Assembly: GCA_030153485.1 (NCBI GenBank)
Contig: JAGUQX010000046.1
Span: 1-46,552, forward strand
DNA from: Oscillospiraceae bacterium
Lineage (GTDB): Bacteria; Bacillota; Clostridia; Oscillospirales; Ruminococcaceae
DNA: 46,552 bases
Direction: 5' to 3'
Position 1 is the stretch's first letter. Each line of letters starts with the position of its first letter. A program made the position numbers and the translations under genes. Below are positions 35,169 through 43,587 of the stretch, in pieces. The notes below the pieces were generated by a model. That model made no database searches. It had not been told where the DNA came from and saw only the letters and a program-made list of their open reading frames with translations.

Positions 35169-36266
35169 ATGATAGAGGTAAAAAATCTTTGTAAAAATTA
35201 TGGAAAGAAAAAAGCGCTTTCTGATCTAACATTTTCTGTAAAAAAAGGGGAAATATTAGGTTTTTTAGGTCCAAATGGGGCTGGGAAATCTACAACGATG
35301 AATATTCTTACGGGTTATATTTCTACTACAGGTGGAAGTGTCAAAATAGATGGATTTGATATTTTAGATAATCCAATAGAAGCAAAACAAAAGATGGGAT
35401 ATCTTCCAGAACACCCCCCTCTATATCCAGATATGACAGTTGCTAAATATTTATCTTTTATGTTTGATTTAAAAAAAGTGTCGTTAAATAAACAAGAAAA
35501 AAAACAAGCTCATATAAAAAGTATTTGCAACTTATTAAAATTAGATGATGTTTATAAAAGGATAATAAAAAATTTATCTAAAGGGTATAAGCAAAGAGTT
35601 GGTTTGGCACAGGCTCTTTTAGGTTATCCAGAAGTTTTGATATTAGATGAACCAACGGTAGGTTTAGATCCAAAACAGATAATAGAGATAAGAAATTTAA
35701 TTAAAGGATTTGGGGAAAACCATACAGTCATACTTTCGTCACATATTTTATCAGAGGTTCAGGCTATTTGTGATAGGGTTATAGTTTTAAACAGAGGGAT
35801 TTTGGTGGCTGATGATACTGCTTTTAATCTCTCTAATGTTGAAGCTTGTGTTAAATACACTGCAAAAATTCAGGGGGATGAAGCTGAAGTTTTAGAAAAG
35901 TGTAAACAACTGGATTCTATTAAAGAGATTTTGTCTCTTGGAGAAAAAGAAAAAGGTGTTTATGATTTTATAATAGAAGGAGAAGTTGGAGAAGGTCAAG
36001 ATGTTAGAAAGTCTATCTTTGATTTTGCTGTGGAAAATAACTGGATTTTATTGGGTATACATACCAATGAGATGAGCTTAGAAGAAGCCTTTTTAAATCT
36101 AACTAAAGATATAAAAGAAACAGATATAACTAAACAGGACTCTTCACAAGTAGAACAAGTAGAACAAGTAGAACAAGTAGAACAAGTAGAACAAGTAGAA
36201 CAGGTTACAAAAAAAGATTTGATAATAAATAATATAGAGGAGGAAAAAGATGTTAGCGATATTTAA
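35169..36266 (+). CDS. ABC-2 type exporter ATPase with a VEQ repeat tail (GldA/CcmA-like)
   Basis: The ATP-binding subunit of an exporter. Walker A is GPNGAGKST (about 34-42), the signature is LSKGYKQRVGLAQAL (LSKGY in place of LSGGQ, normal for this group) and Walker B is VLILDEPTVGLDPKQ. A C-terminal regulatory domain (about 215-315) is followed by a tail of six Val-Glu-Gln repeats and a polar end, giving 365 residues, longer than the usual 300-320. The ATG has aggagg at about 35158-35163. It overlaps the permease gene by 17 bases. The substrate is not known. Confidence 0.92.
   Translation: MIEVKNLCKNYGKKKALSDLTFSVKKGEILGFLGPNGAGKSTTMNILTGYISTTGGSVKIDGFDILDNPIEAKQKMGYLPEHPPLYPDMTVAKYLSFMFDLKKVSLNKQEKKQAHIKSICNLLKLDDVYKRIIKNLSKGYKQRVGLAQALLGYPEVLILDEPTVGLDPKQIIEIRNLIKGFGENHTVILSSHILSEVQAICDRVIVLNRGILVADDTAFNLSNVEACVKYTAKIQGDEAEVLEKCKQLDSIKEILSLGEKEKGVYDFIIEGEVGEGQDVRKSIFDFAVENNWILLGIHTNEMSLEEAFLNLTKDIKETDITKQDSSQVEQVEQVEQVEQVEQVEQVTKKDLIINNIEEEKDVSDI
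36147..36200. repeat. 9-bp tandem repeat, six perfect copies
   Basis: Six identical copies of caagtagaa encode the repeated Gln-Val-Glu tail of the ABC ATPase. The unit keeps the frame and lies outside the conserved domains, so copy-number change would be tolerated. Confidence 0.97.
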
Positions 36267-36954
36267 AAGAGAGATAGGTTCATATTTCAATTCTGCTATA
36301 GGATACGCTTATCTGGCAGTTTTTTACTTTTTTTCGGGGCTATATTTATTTCTAACTTCTCTTGCATATAATTCATCCAACTTATCAGGCGTCTTTGGAT
36401 CACTTATAACTATTTCTATGTTTTTAGTTCCTATTCTTACGATGAAGCTTATAAGCGAGGAGAGGAAACAAAAGACAGATCAAGCATTACTTACATCACC
36501 GATAAAACTATCTTCTATAGTAATAGGAAAATTTTTTGCAGGTTTATTTATATATGTCTTAGGAATATTGATAACTGTCGTTTATGCAATAACACTTTCT
36601 TTTTATGCACCAATGGAGTGGACTGTTATAATAGGAAATGTTCTAGGTATAATCCTTTTAGGAGGAGCATTAATATCCATAGGTGTTTTTGTGTCTTCTA
36701 CTACAGAGAGCCAGGTTATATCTGCGATTGTTAGTTTCGCTATTATGATGTTTTTATTTTTTTCTGATGGATTTTTTCAAAATATAACAAATCCTACAAT
36801 AAAAGAATTTTTTGTACAGATGTCATTCTTTACAAGATTTCAGGATTTTACAATAGGAATAATAGATATATCTAATATTATTTTCTTTATAAGTTTTATA
36901 GTTGTTTTCAATTTTTTAACAGTTAGAACTTTAGAAAAAAGACGTTGGAGATAG
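36250..36954 (+). CDS. ABC-2 type permease (GldF-like)
   Basis: A 234-residue membrane subunit with about six helices (near 15-37, 52-68, 95-120, 125-150, 157-175 and 205-225). The early ALLTSPIKLSSIVIGKFFAG segment (about 78-97) and the FKREIGSYFNSAIGYAYLAVFYFFSGLYL start are typical of GldF and related ABC-2 permeases. The ATG is inside the ATPase gene, with gaggagg upstream. It is 13 bases before the GldG-like gene. Confidence 0.9.
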   Translation: MLAIFKREIGSYFNSAIGYAYLAVFYFFSGLYLFLTSLAYNSSNLSGVFGSLITISMFLVPILTMKLISEERKQKTDQALLTSPIKLSSIVIGKFFAGLFIYVLGILITVVYAITLSFYAPMEWTVIIGNVLGIILLGGALISIGVFVSSTTESQVISAIVSFAIMMFLFFSDGFFQNITNPTIKEFFVQMSFFTRFQDFTIGIIDISNIIFFISFIVVFNFLTVRTLEKRRWR

Positions 36955-36967
36955 GAGGGGAATATTT

Positions 36968-38395
36968 ATGAAAAAACAGTTAAAAAATAATAAGTTTAAA
37001 CATGGGGTTTCATCTTTAGGTCTAATAGTTTTGTTTGTAGCGGTGGTAATAGTTATAAATCTTTTTGTTAATATTCTTATGACAAAATTTCCTTTAGAAA
37101 TCGATTTAACAACTAATAAAATTTTTAATATAACAAAAGAAACGAAAGATTATATAGAAAATCTCGAAAATGATGTTTATATAGATGTTTTGGCTACCGA
37201 ACAGAGCTATAGTGTAGCAAGCGAATATTATGCGCAGGCTGGAAAGGTTATACGCCAGTATGAGCAAAACTCTAGCAAGATAAAGGTTAAATTTATTGAT
37301 ATTATAGAGAGTCCACAATTAGCAGAAAAATATACCAATTTGGATGTTCAATATGGAGATATAGTTGTTTATAGCAATGATAAAAAACAGAAGGTTACGG
37401 CATATGATTTATTTAATGTAGAACAAACTGAGTCGGGAGAACAGATATCTTCTTCAAAAGCCGAACAAGCTCTAACTAGTGCTATCTTAAATGTTATTAA
37501 TAAAAATCCAAAAAAAGTTTTAGTGTTATCAGGGGAGAATACTACGGATCCTTATCACCTTATAGATATCCTTTCTAGAAATAGCTATCATGTGGGGGAG
37601 ATAAATTTTTTGACAGAGGTGATCCCTCAAGAAACAGATATTATATTTATTCCAGCTCCAACTGTTGATTATACAAAGGATCAGATAGAAAAGTTGGATA
37701 AATATCTAGATAATAATGGAGAAAAAGGAAAAAATGTTATATTTATCTCTGGAGAAAGTAAAAAAGAAACTCCTAATTTAGATAAATTTTTAAAAGAATG
37801 GGGAATATCTATTGAAGCTGGTGGAATTGTTGAAACTGATAAAAGTTTGATATATTTAAGTCCTTTTATATCTATACAGGATGTTTTTCAACAAGACCTA
37901 TTAAAATATGATTCACAAACGCCTATAATTATTGCTAATGCAAAGTCTATTAATATTTTATTTGATTTTGCAGGAGATAGAGAAGTTATACCATTGTTAA
38001 AAACTAAACCAAGCGCAGCTTTAAGACCAGTTGATGCTGGGGAAAACTGGAAGCCTAAAGATGCTGATTTAAAAGCATTTTCTACTGCTGTTTTATCTAG
38101 AATAAAATCTGGAGATAAATATTCTAATCTAGCTGTTATATCTAGTGTTGGATTTATAACAGAAGAATTTATAACATCTTCATCTTTTGGAAATGGAGAA
38201 TATTTTATAAGTCTTTTCGATTCTATTTCTGATAAAGAAGAAGGGATAAAAATTGTTCCTAAAGAGTTGGGCGGAGTCTCCCTAATGCTTTCTGAACAAG
38301 AGTCTCTAATACTTACAATTATATTCTTATTAATAGTTCCTATATTTGTTATAATTATGGGGATATTTGTTTGGATGCGTAGGAGGAATATGTAA
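36968..38395 (+). CDS. GldG-like ABC transporter auxiliary protein
   Basis: A 475-residue protein with one helix near the N-terminus (about 17-38) and one near the C-terminus (about 445-468), enclosing a large extracytoplasmic domain (family DUF4350/GldG, 'ABC-type uncharacterised transport system'). Visible family features are FPLEIDLTTNKIFNITKETKDYIENLE near the start and KKVLVLSGENTTDPYHLIDILSRNSYHV. In Bacteroidetes GldG works with GldA and GldF in gliding, but homologues are common in non-gliding Firmicutes, where the role is unknown. It is 2 bases before the DUF4340 gene, whose Shine-Dalgarno is in its last codons. Confidence 0.87.
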   Translation: MKKQLKNNKFKHGVSSLGLIVLFVAVVIVINLFVNILMTKFPLEIDLTTNKIFNITKETKDYIENLENDVYIDVLATEQSYSVASEYYAQAGKVIRQYEQNSSKIKVKFIDIIESPQLAEKYTNLDVQYGDIVVYSNDKKQKVTAYDLFNVEQTESGEQISSSKAEQALTSAILNVINKNPKKVLVLSGENTTDPYHLIDILSRNSYHVGEINFLTEVIPQETDIIFIPAPTVDYTKDQIEKLDKYLDNNGEKGKNVIFISGESKKETPNLDKFLKEWGISIEAGGIVETDKSLIYLSPFISIQDVFQQDLLKYDSQTPIIIANAKSINILFDFAGDREVIPLLKTKPSAALRPVDAGENWKPKDADLKAFSTAVLSRIKSGDKYSNLAVISSVGFITEEFITSSSFGNGEYFISLFDSISDKEEGIKIVPKELGGVSLMLSEQESLILTIIFLLIVPIFVIIMGIFVWMRRRNM

Positions 38396-38397
38396 AA

Positions 38398-39840
38398 ATG
38401 GATAAAAAAAAATCCATAATTATATTAAGTATAATTTTTTTAGTTTTATTATCTGGAATTTTTATATTAAATATGATAGATACAGAAGGTTCGGAAACAT
38501 CATCGTTAGAAGAAGCAACAACAAAAATAGTTGATATAGATAAAGCTGATGTTTCTTTAATATCGGTTATAAATAAACAAGAGAAAAATGCCCCATCATT
38601 TATAATGAAAAAGGACGATGATGGAAATTTTGGAATAGATAGCATTAGTAGTTTTGAAAAAAATCAAGATAAATACACAACGTTTTTAGAATCTTTGTTG
38701 TCTCTATCTTCTTATAAAGAAGTTCCAGAAAGTGCTATAGATGACATAAAAGATTTTGGGTTTGCTCCATCAAAATATGACATATCTATAACTTATAAAG
38801 ATGGAAAAAATCTTGATATAAATATAGGCAAAATAGCCATAGATAATAGTGGATATTATGTAAAAACTTCTGATTCTGATGATATAAAACTTGTTAGATC
38901 GAAAGATATAGAGGCTGTTATGGTGGATGAAAAAGATTTTATATCTGATATATTTTTAAAATATCCATCAAAAGATGGAAATATTGACCCATCTATCTTT
39001 ACAAAAATATTTATAAAACTTAAAGGTCAAAAAGATATAATAAATATAGAATCTAATAAACAGAGCTTAGAATATAAGTCGGGTGAAAAGATAAATTATA
39101 TTTTAACAAGTCCTTATAATTCTTTTTTAGAGAATACAGCAGTTCAGTTTATTTTGCCAAACGGAGATTTAAAAGCAGATTTTGTTTCAGATTATGGAAA
39201 ACAAAGCTTGGATAAAAAAGAATATGGTTTTAAAACTCCCACATTAGAGGTTGGATTCACTGTAGAGGGGAAACAGCATACAATTGTAATAGGTAGCAAG
39301 GTGGAATCTAATCAAGGGTTAGACGATCATGGTCATCTTCATCTTGAAGAAGAATTTTACTATGTTATGATTTTAGGGACAAATATCGTATATGAAGTTC
39401 GTTCTAGTCGACTTCCTTGGATAGATTTATCCGTTAAAGATTTAATTAAAAAGAATATATTTATTCCATCTTTAGATAAAATTTCTAATATAAATTTTGG
39501 AATTGATGGAAAAGATTATGATTTTAAGATAGAGGGCGAATCGGATAATATTTCTGTATATATAGGCGATAGAAAATTTGATCTTAACCAATTTGATGAA
39601 TTTTTTAAAGAGATAGCTTTTATTCCAATAATATCTGGACTGGTTAAAAAGCCAGAGGGAAAATTATTGGTAAGTATAAAATATTCTTATAGAAAAGAAG
39701 GAGTATTGCCTGATACAATAAAATTATATCAGGTAAATGATAGAGATGTTTCTATGATTTTTAATGACAAAATGTTTTTTACTGTTGATAGAGATTATGT
39801 GAAAAAAGTTATAGACAGCTTAAAAACTTTTATAAAATAA
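38398..39840 (+). CDS. DUF4340 domain protein of the ABC-2/GldG operon
   Basis: A 480-residue protein with one N-terminal membrane helix (about 8-25) and an extracytoplasmic remainder containing two similar alpha/beta units, as in DUF4340 proteins. Recognisable parts are KYTTFLESLLSLSSYKEVPESAIDDIKDFGFAPSKYDISITYKDGK and the later YGFKTPTLEVGFTVEGKQHTIVIGSKV. A His-rich stretch DDHGHLHLEEE at about 305-315 stands out and could bind metal. DUF4340 genes regularly follow gldG-like genes, so the four proteins probably act as one complex. The molecular role is not known. Confidence 0.85.
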   Translation: MDKKKSIIILSIIFLVLLSGIFILNMIDTEGSETSSLEEATTKIVDIDKADVSLISVINKQEKNAPSFIMKKDDDGNFGIDSISSFEKNQDKYTTFLESLLSLSSYKEVPESAIDDIKDFGFAPSKYDISITYKDGKNLDINIGKIAIDNSGYYVKTSDSDDIKLVRSKDIEAVMVDEKDFISDIFLKYPSKDGNIDPSIFTKIFIKLKGQKDIINIESNKQSLEYKSGEKINYILTSPYNSFLENTAVQFILPNGDLKADFVSDYGKQSLDKKEYGFKTPTLEVGFTVEGKQHTIVIGSKVESNQGLDDHGHLHLEEEFYYVMILGTNIVYEVRSSRLPWIDLSVKDLIKKNIFIPSLDKISNINFGIDGKDYDFKIEGESDNISVYIGDRKFDLNQFDEFFKEIAFIPIISGLVKKPEGKLLVSIKYSYRKEGVLPDTIKLYQVNDRDVSMIFNDKMFFTVDRDYVKKVIDSLKTFIK

Positions 39841-39882
39841 AAAAGAGCTTTAAGAATATTAATATTCTTAAAGCTCTTTTTT
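39839..39882. terminator. Bidirectional terminator: 44-bp perfect palindrome
   Basis: Positions 39839-39860 are exactly complementary to 39861-39882 (aaaaaagagctttaagaata with its complement), with T runs on both sides. It overlaps the stop codons of both the DUF4340 gene (+) and spoVG (-). Confidence 0.95.
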
Positions 39883-40151
39883 TATTGACACTGTTCTTTT
39901 AAATGGTCCGTATAAGCATTTAAAATAGTTGTTTCAATTTTTGCTCTTGCTTCTAGAGATATTGGATGTGCTATATCTCTAAATGTTCCATTTTCTTCTT
40001 TTCTACTAGGCATAGCTACAAATAGCCTTTCTTGTCCTTCAATTATCTTTATGTCATGGATAGCTATTTCTGCATCAAGTGTCATAGAAACAACAGCCCT
40101 TAATCGTCCTTCATTTAATAATCGTCTAATTTTTATATCTGTTATGTTCAT
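39882..40151 (-). CDS. spoVG: Regulatory protein SpoVG
   Basis: An 89-residue DNA- and RNA-binding regulator. In Firmicutes it affects septation in sporulation, capsule, virulence and cell-wall genes. The start MNITDIKIRRLLNEGRLRAVVSMTLDAEIAIHDIKIIEG and VAMPSRK...FRDIAHPIS are clear family signatures, and the length is typical. The ATG has aaggagg upstream. It is a single gene, divergent from murC, ended by the palindrome. Its presence fits a Firmicute but does not prove sporulation, since non-sporeformers also have it. Confidence 0.96.
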   Translation of the reverse strand: MNITDIKIRRLLNEGRLRAVVSMTLDAEIAIHDIKIIEGQERLFVAMPSRKEENGTFRDIAHPISLEARAKIETTILNAYTDHLKEQCQ

Positions 40152-40191
40152 GGGAATATGCCCCTCCTTCTGATTTAAACTTGTAAAAATA

Positions 40192-40214
40192 CTTCCACTT
40201 ATATATTATATCCT
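40192..40214 (-). promoter_or_regulatory. Possible SigH-type promoter for spoVG
   Basis: On the minus strand AGGATAT (40214-40208) is followed after 11 bases by GGAAG (40196-40192), similar to the SigH promoter of Bacillus spoVG (AGGATTT ... GGAAT). A sigma-A -10 TATAAT overlaps the same place without a good -35 box. The remaining 143-base gap to murC is AT-rich with no gene. Confidence 0.35.
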
Positions 40215-40294
40215 ATAAATTATAAAAATGTGTTTATTTTATGTTATTTTTGCAATATAATATAATATAATAATAATTATGGAGTGAAAATTTT

Positions 40295-41692
40295 ATGAAA
40301 TTAATAAAAGACACTGTTTTAAATGGGAAAAAACATCTTCATTTTATAGGAATAGGCGGTTCTGGGATGTTTCCTATTGCTAAATTTTTGTATTCTTTGG
40401 GCTTTTATATAACAGGGTCTGATGGAGCTATAAATGACAACACTATATTTTTAGAAGATCTTGGAATAAAAGTTTTTAATAACCATAATGTTGAAAATAT
40501 AAAAGGTTCAGATCTTATTATATATTCTGCAGCTATTATGGATGATAATATAGAGTTATCTTTAGCTAGAAAAAATAATATGGATATATTAGAAAGAAGC
40601 GAAATTTTTGGAATTATAACAACTTTATTTAAAAAGTCTGTATGTGTTAGTGGAACCCATGGAAAAACCACAACATCATCTATAATTTCTCAAATTTTGA
40701 ATAAATCAAATGTTAAACCTATAACAATTATCGGTGGAAATCAAATTAAGTTTAATAGCCAGATGACTATTAAATCTTTAGACCAACAAAAATATTTAAA
40801 AGAATCACTTCCAGAAACGATTTTGTGTGAGGCTTGCGAATTTGCTGATACATTTTTAAAATTAAAATCTAATCTATCAATCATTTTAAATATTGATGAA
40901 GATCATCTAGAGTATTTTAAAAGTTTGGAAAATATAATAAAATCTTTTTCAAAATTTTGTGATAATACAACTGATTGTATTATTATCAACGGAGATGATA
41001 ATAATACATTAAAAGCTGCAAGATTTTATCAAAGGGAAATAATTACATTTGGTTTTAAAAAAGATTGTGTTTATTATGCAGAAAATATTAAATCTTTAAC
41101 TAATGGAAAAACATCTTTTGATTTATTTAAAAATGGAGAAAAGGTTGAAAATTTGGAGATAAATATGCTTGGGAATCATAATATTTTAAATTCTTTGGCA
41201 GCTATAGCGTGTTGTGATAATTTAGGCGTTGATTTTGAAATTATAAAGAAAAATTTGGAAAATTTTGATGGAGTTTCTAGAAGATTTCAATTTTTAGGGA
41301 AAGTTAATGATGGGATAATAATGGATGATTATGCTCATCATCCATTAGAGATAAAGATGACAATAGAGTCTTTAAGAAAGCTGAGTCCTGAAAGAATACG
41401 AGTTGTTTTTCAACCCTTCACATATTCTAGAACTTATAATCTATTAAAAGATTTTTCTGATGTTCTTAATATGGCAGATGAAGTTATACTTACAGAGATT
41501 ATGGGAGGAAGAGAAAATAATACCTATAATATATATTCTTCTGATTTGTTGAATCTTCTAGATAGTGGAAAATTTATAGATGATTTTAGAGAGATATCGA
41601 ATTATATTAAAGATACTATAAAAAAAGGAGATATAGTTATAACCATTGGTTGTGGAAATATTTATCTAGCTGGTAGGATGATGATAGAATAA
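40295..41692 (+). CDS. murC: UDP-N-acetylmuramate–L-alanine ligase
   Basis: Adds the first amino acid, L-alanine, to UDP-MurNAc in peptidoglycan synthesis, in the cytoplasm. The 465-residue protein has the UDP-binding Rossmann start HFIGIGGSGMFPIAKFLYSLG (about 16-36), the ATP-binding GTHGKTTTSS (about 120-129), the central CEACEFADTFLKL and the C-terminal DDYAHHPLEIKMTIESLR and VFQPFTYSRT motifs. The ATG has ggagtg upstream. It stands alone, away from a division and cell-wall gene cluster, which is the usual place for murC in Bacillus-like genomes as well. Confidence 0.95.
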   Translation: MKLIKDTVLNGKKHLHFIGIGGSGMFPIAKFLYSLGFYITGSDGAINDNTIFLEDLGIKVFNNHNVENIKGSDLIIYSAAIMDDNIELSLARKNNMDILERSEIFGIITTLFKKSVCVSGTHGKTTTSSIISQILNKSNVKPITIIGGNQIKFNSQMTIKSLDQQKYLKESLPETILCEACEFADTFLKLKSNLSIILNIDEDHLEYFKSLENIIKSFSKFCDNTTDCIIINGDDNNTLKAARFYQREIITFGFKKDCVYYAENIKSLTNGKTSFDLFKNGEKVENLEINMLGNHNILNSLAAIACCDNLGVDFEIIKKNLENFDGVSRRFQFLGKVNDGIIMDDYAHHPLEIKMTIESLRKLSPERIRVVFQPFTYSRTYNLLKDFSDVLNMADEVILTEIMGGRENNTYNIYSSDLLNLLDSGKFIDDFREISNYIKDTIKKGDIVITIGCGNIYLAGRMMIE

Positions 41693-41707
41693 GGTTAGCT
41701 AGATAAT

Positions 41708-41745
41708 AAAAAGGAAATACTATAAAAATAGCATTTCCTTTTTTA
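41708..41745 (+). terminator. Terminator after murC
   Basis: A 16-bp stem with one mismatch (aaaaaggaaatactat at 41708-41723 with atagcatttccttttt at 41728-41743), a 4-base loop and a T run. Confidence 0.85.
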
Positions 41746-41865
41746 TTATAAAAATAAACTTATGGTGAGTATGCAGACTTGTATTTTAAAATGTCATAGT
41801 ATTAAATATTATGTAGATATTTATTTTAGAAGGTTATGTCACAAGTCGTAAGTTTGTTTTTATAA
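41746..41865. other. 120-nt structured inverted-repeat element between murC and tRNA-Glu
   Basis: The ends ttataaaaataaactta (41746-41762) and taagtttgtttttataa (41849-41865) pair over 17 bp with one wobble. Inside, gacttgt (41776-41782) pairs with acaagtc (41841-41847), and a small hairpin taaatat...atattta lies in the centre. There is no open reading frame. It could be a small RNA, an mRNA tail structure or a worn miniature transposable element. 41866-41947 is AT-rich with nothing I can name. Confidence 0.45.
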
Positions 41866-41947
41866 CAATATATCTACAAAATAATTCTATCATATTTTAA
41901 TTGTAAACATTGTCGAATAATAATAAATATTGTTGTAATACAAAAAT

Positions 41948-41986
41948 AAAATAACTCTCTAAAGCTATTGCTTTAGAGAGTTATTT
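41948..41986 (-). terminator. Terminator of the tRNA-Met/tRNA-Glu unit
   Basis: aaataactctctaaag and ctttagagagttattt form a 16-bp perfect stem with loop ctattg. On the minus strand it directly follows the CCA end of tRNA-Glu and continues into a T-rich run. Confidence 0.88.
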
Positions 41987-42060
41987 GGTGACCCGTACGG
42001 GAATCGAACCCGTGATACCGCCGTGAAAGGGCGGTGTCTTAACCGCTTGACCAACGGGCC
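41986..42060 (-). tRNA. tRNA-Glu (anticodon UUC)
   Basis: A cloverleaf on the minus strand with 5' end at 42060, acceptor GGCCCGT/ACGGGTC (one G-U pair), anticodon stem CCGCC/GGCGG and loop CTTTCAC with anticodon TTC, T arm GGGTTCGATTCCC, and an encoded CCA at 41988-41986. It is the second tRNA of a two-tRNA transcript. Confidence 0.95.
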
Positions 42061-42098
42061 ATAAATTAAAAATTTTATATACATAGGATATGAACTAA

Positions 42099-42175
42099 TG
42101 GTAGCGGTAGTCGGATTTGAACCAACGACACTGCGGGTATGAACCGCATGCTCTAGCCAACTGAGCTATACCGCC
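42099..42175 (-). tRNA. tRNA-Met (elongator, anticodon CAU)
   Basis: A cloverleaf on the minus strand with 5' end at 42175, acceptor GGCGGTA/TACCGCT, D arm AGCTCAGTTGGCTAGAGC, anticodon stem TGCGG/CCGCA with loop TTCATAC, T arm TTGGTTCAAATCC, and encoded CCA. The loop and the lack of the three consecutive G-C pairs of the initiator point to elongator methionine. It is not the lysidine-modified Ile tRNA, which usually has a CTCATAA loop. Confidence 0.93.
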
Positions 42176-42208
42176 ATATTACATTATCCAGCACCAGAAA
42201 CCTTTTAT

Positions 42209-42237
42209 ATTATATAATGAATATTTGAATATGTCAA
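42209..42237 (-). promoter_or_regulatory. Consensus promoter of the tRNA-Met/tRNA-Glu unit
   Basis: On the minus strand: TTGACA (42232-42237), 17-base spacer, TATAAT (42209-42214), 34 bases before the mature tRNA-Met 5' end. A perfect match to the sigma-A consensus, as expected for stable RNA. Confidence 0.9.
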
Positions 42238-42257
42238 TAGGTTTTTAAAATAAATAG

Positions 42258-42295
42258 AGATAAAAAAACAAGCAATAAAGCTTGTTTTTTTATCT
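42258..42295 (-). terminator. Terminator after the GAPDH gene
   Basis: A 16-bp perfect stem (42258-42273 with 42280-42295) with loop aataaa and a seven-T run inside the distal arm. It lies 13 bases past the gap stop codon on the minus strand. Confidence 0.88.
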
Positions 42296-42307
42296 TATCA
42301 ATTAGTT

Positions 42308-43342
<1,035 letters not shown>

Positions 43343-43363
43343 CTATAAGTTAAATTTGATTTT

Positions 43364-43392
43364 ATTCTATAATAAACAGCTGTAATATACAA
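43364..43392 (-). promoter_or_regulatory. Promoter for gap
   Basis: On the minus strand: -35 TTGTAT (43387-43392), 17-base spacer, -10 TAGAAT (43364-43369), 36 bases before the start codon. Confidence 0.65.
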
Positions 43393-43416
43393 GTATTTAT
43401 TGAAAAAATAATTAAA

Positions 43417-43494
43417 AACTATTTTTATAGTTAATAATAAACTATAAATAGGGTATTATAAACTATAAATAAAGGTTAAGTTTAGTTAAGTTTA
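43417..43494. repeat. Cluster of short direct and inverted repeats between gap and the kinase-like gene
   Basis: aactat-tttt-atagtt forms an inverted repeat at 43417-43432. The 14-mer ataaactataaata occurs at 43437-43450 and 43458-43471, and gttaagttta is directly repeated at 43475-43494. The aactat core is thus present four times between two divergent promoters, so this may be an operator for one or both genes. The regulator is unknown. Confidence 0.55.
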
Positions 43495-43512
43495 TAATAT
43501 CACGTATTTTTC

Positions 43513-43541
43513 TTTACAATAATAGTTTTTTTAATTATAAT
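43513..43541 (+). promoter_or_regulatory. Promoter for the kinase-like gene and pyrG
   Basis: -35 TTTACA (43513-43518), 17-base spacer, -10 TATAAT (43536-43541), 46 bases before the TTG start at 43588. No terminator lies between the kinase-like gene and pyrG, so both are probably transcribed from here. Confidence 0.7.
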
Positions 43542-43587
43542 TATATATTAAGATGTTGGTTATTTAAAAGTTGAGGTGTGGGGAATA

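Noticed and set aside
35169..39840. Gliding motility apparatus
   Set aside because: Only GldA/F/G-like parts are present; other gliding genes are absent and such exporters are widespread in non-gliding Firmicutes.
42099..42175. CAU tRNA as initiator tRNA or lysidine tRNA-Ile
   Set aside because: It lacks the initiator's three G-C pairs in the anticodon stem and has the TTCATAC loop of elongator tRNA-Met, not CTCATAA.
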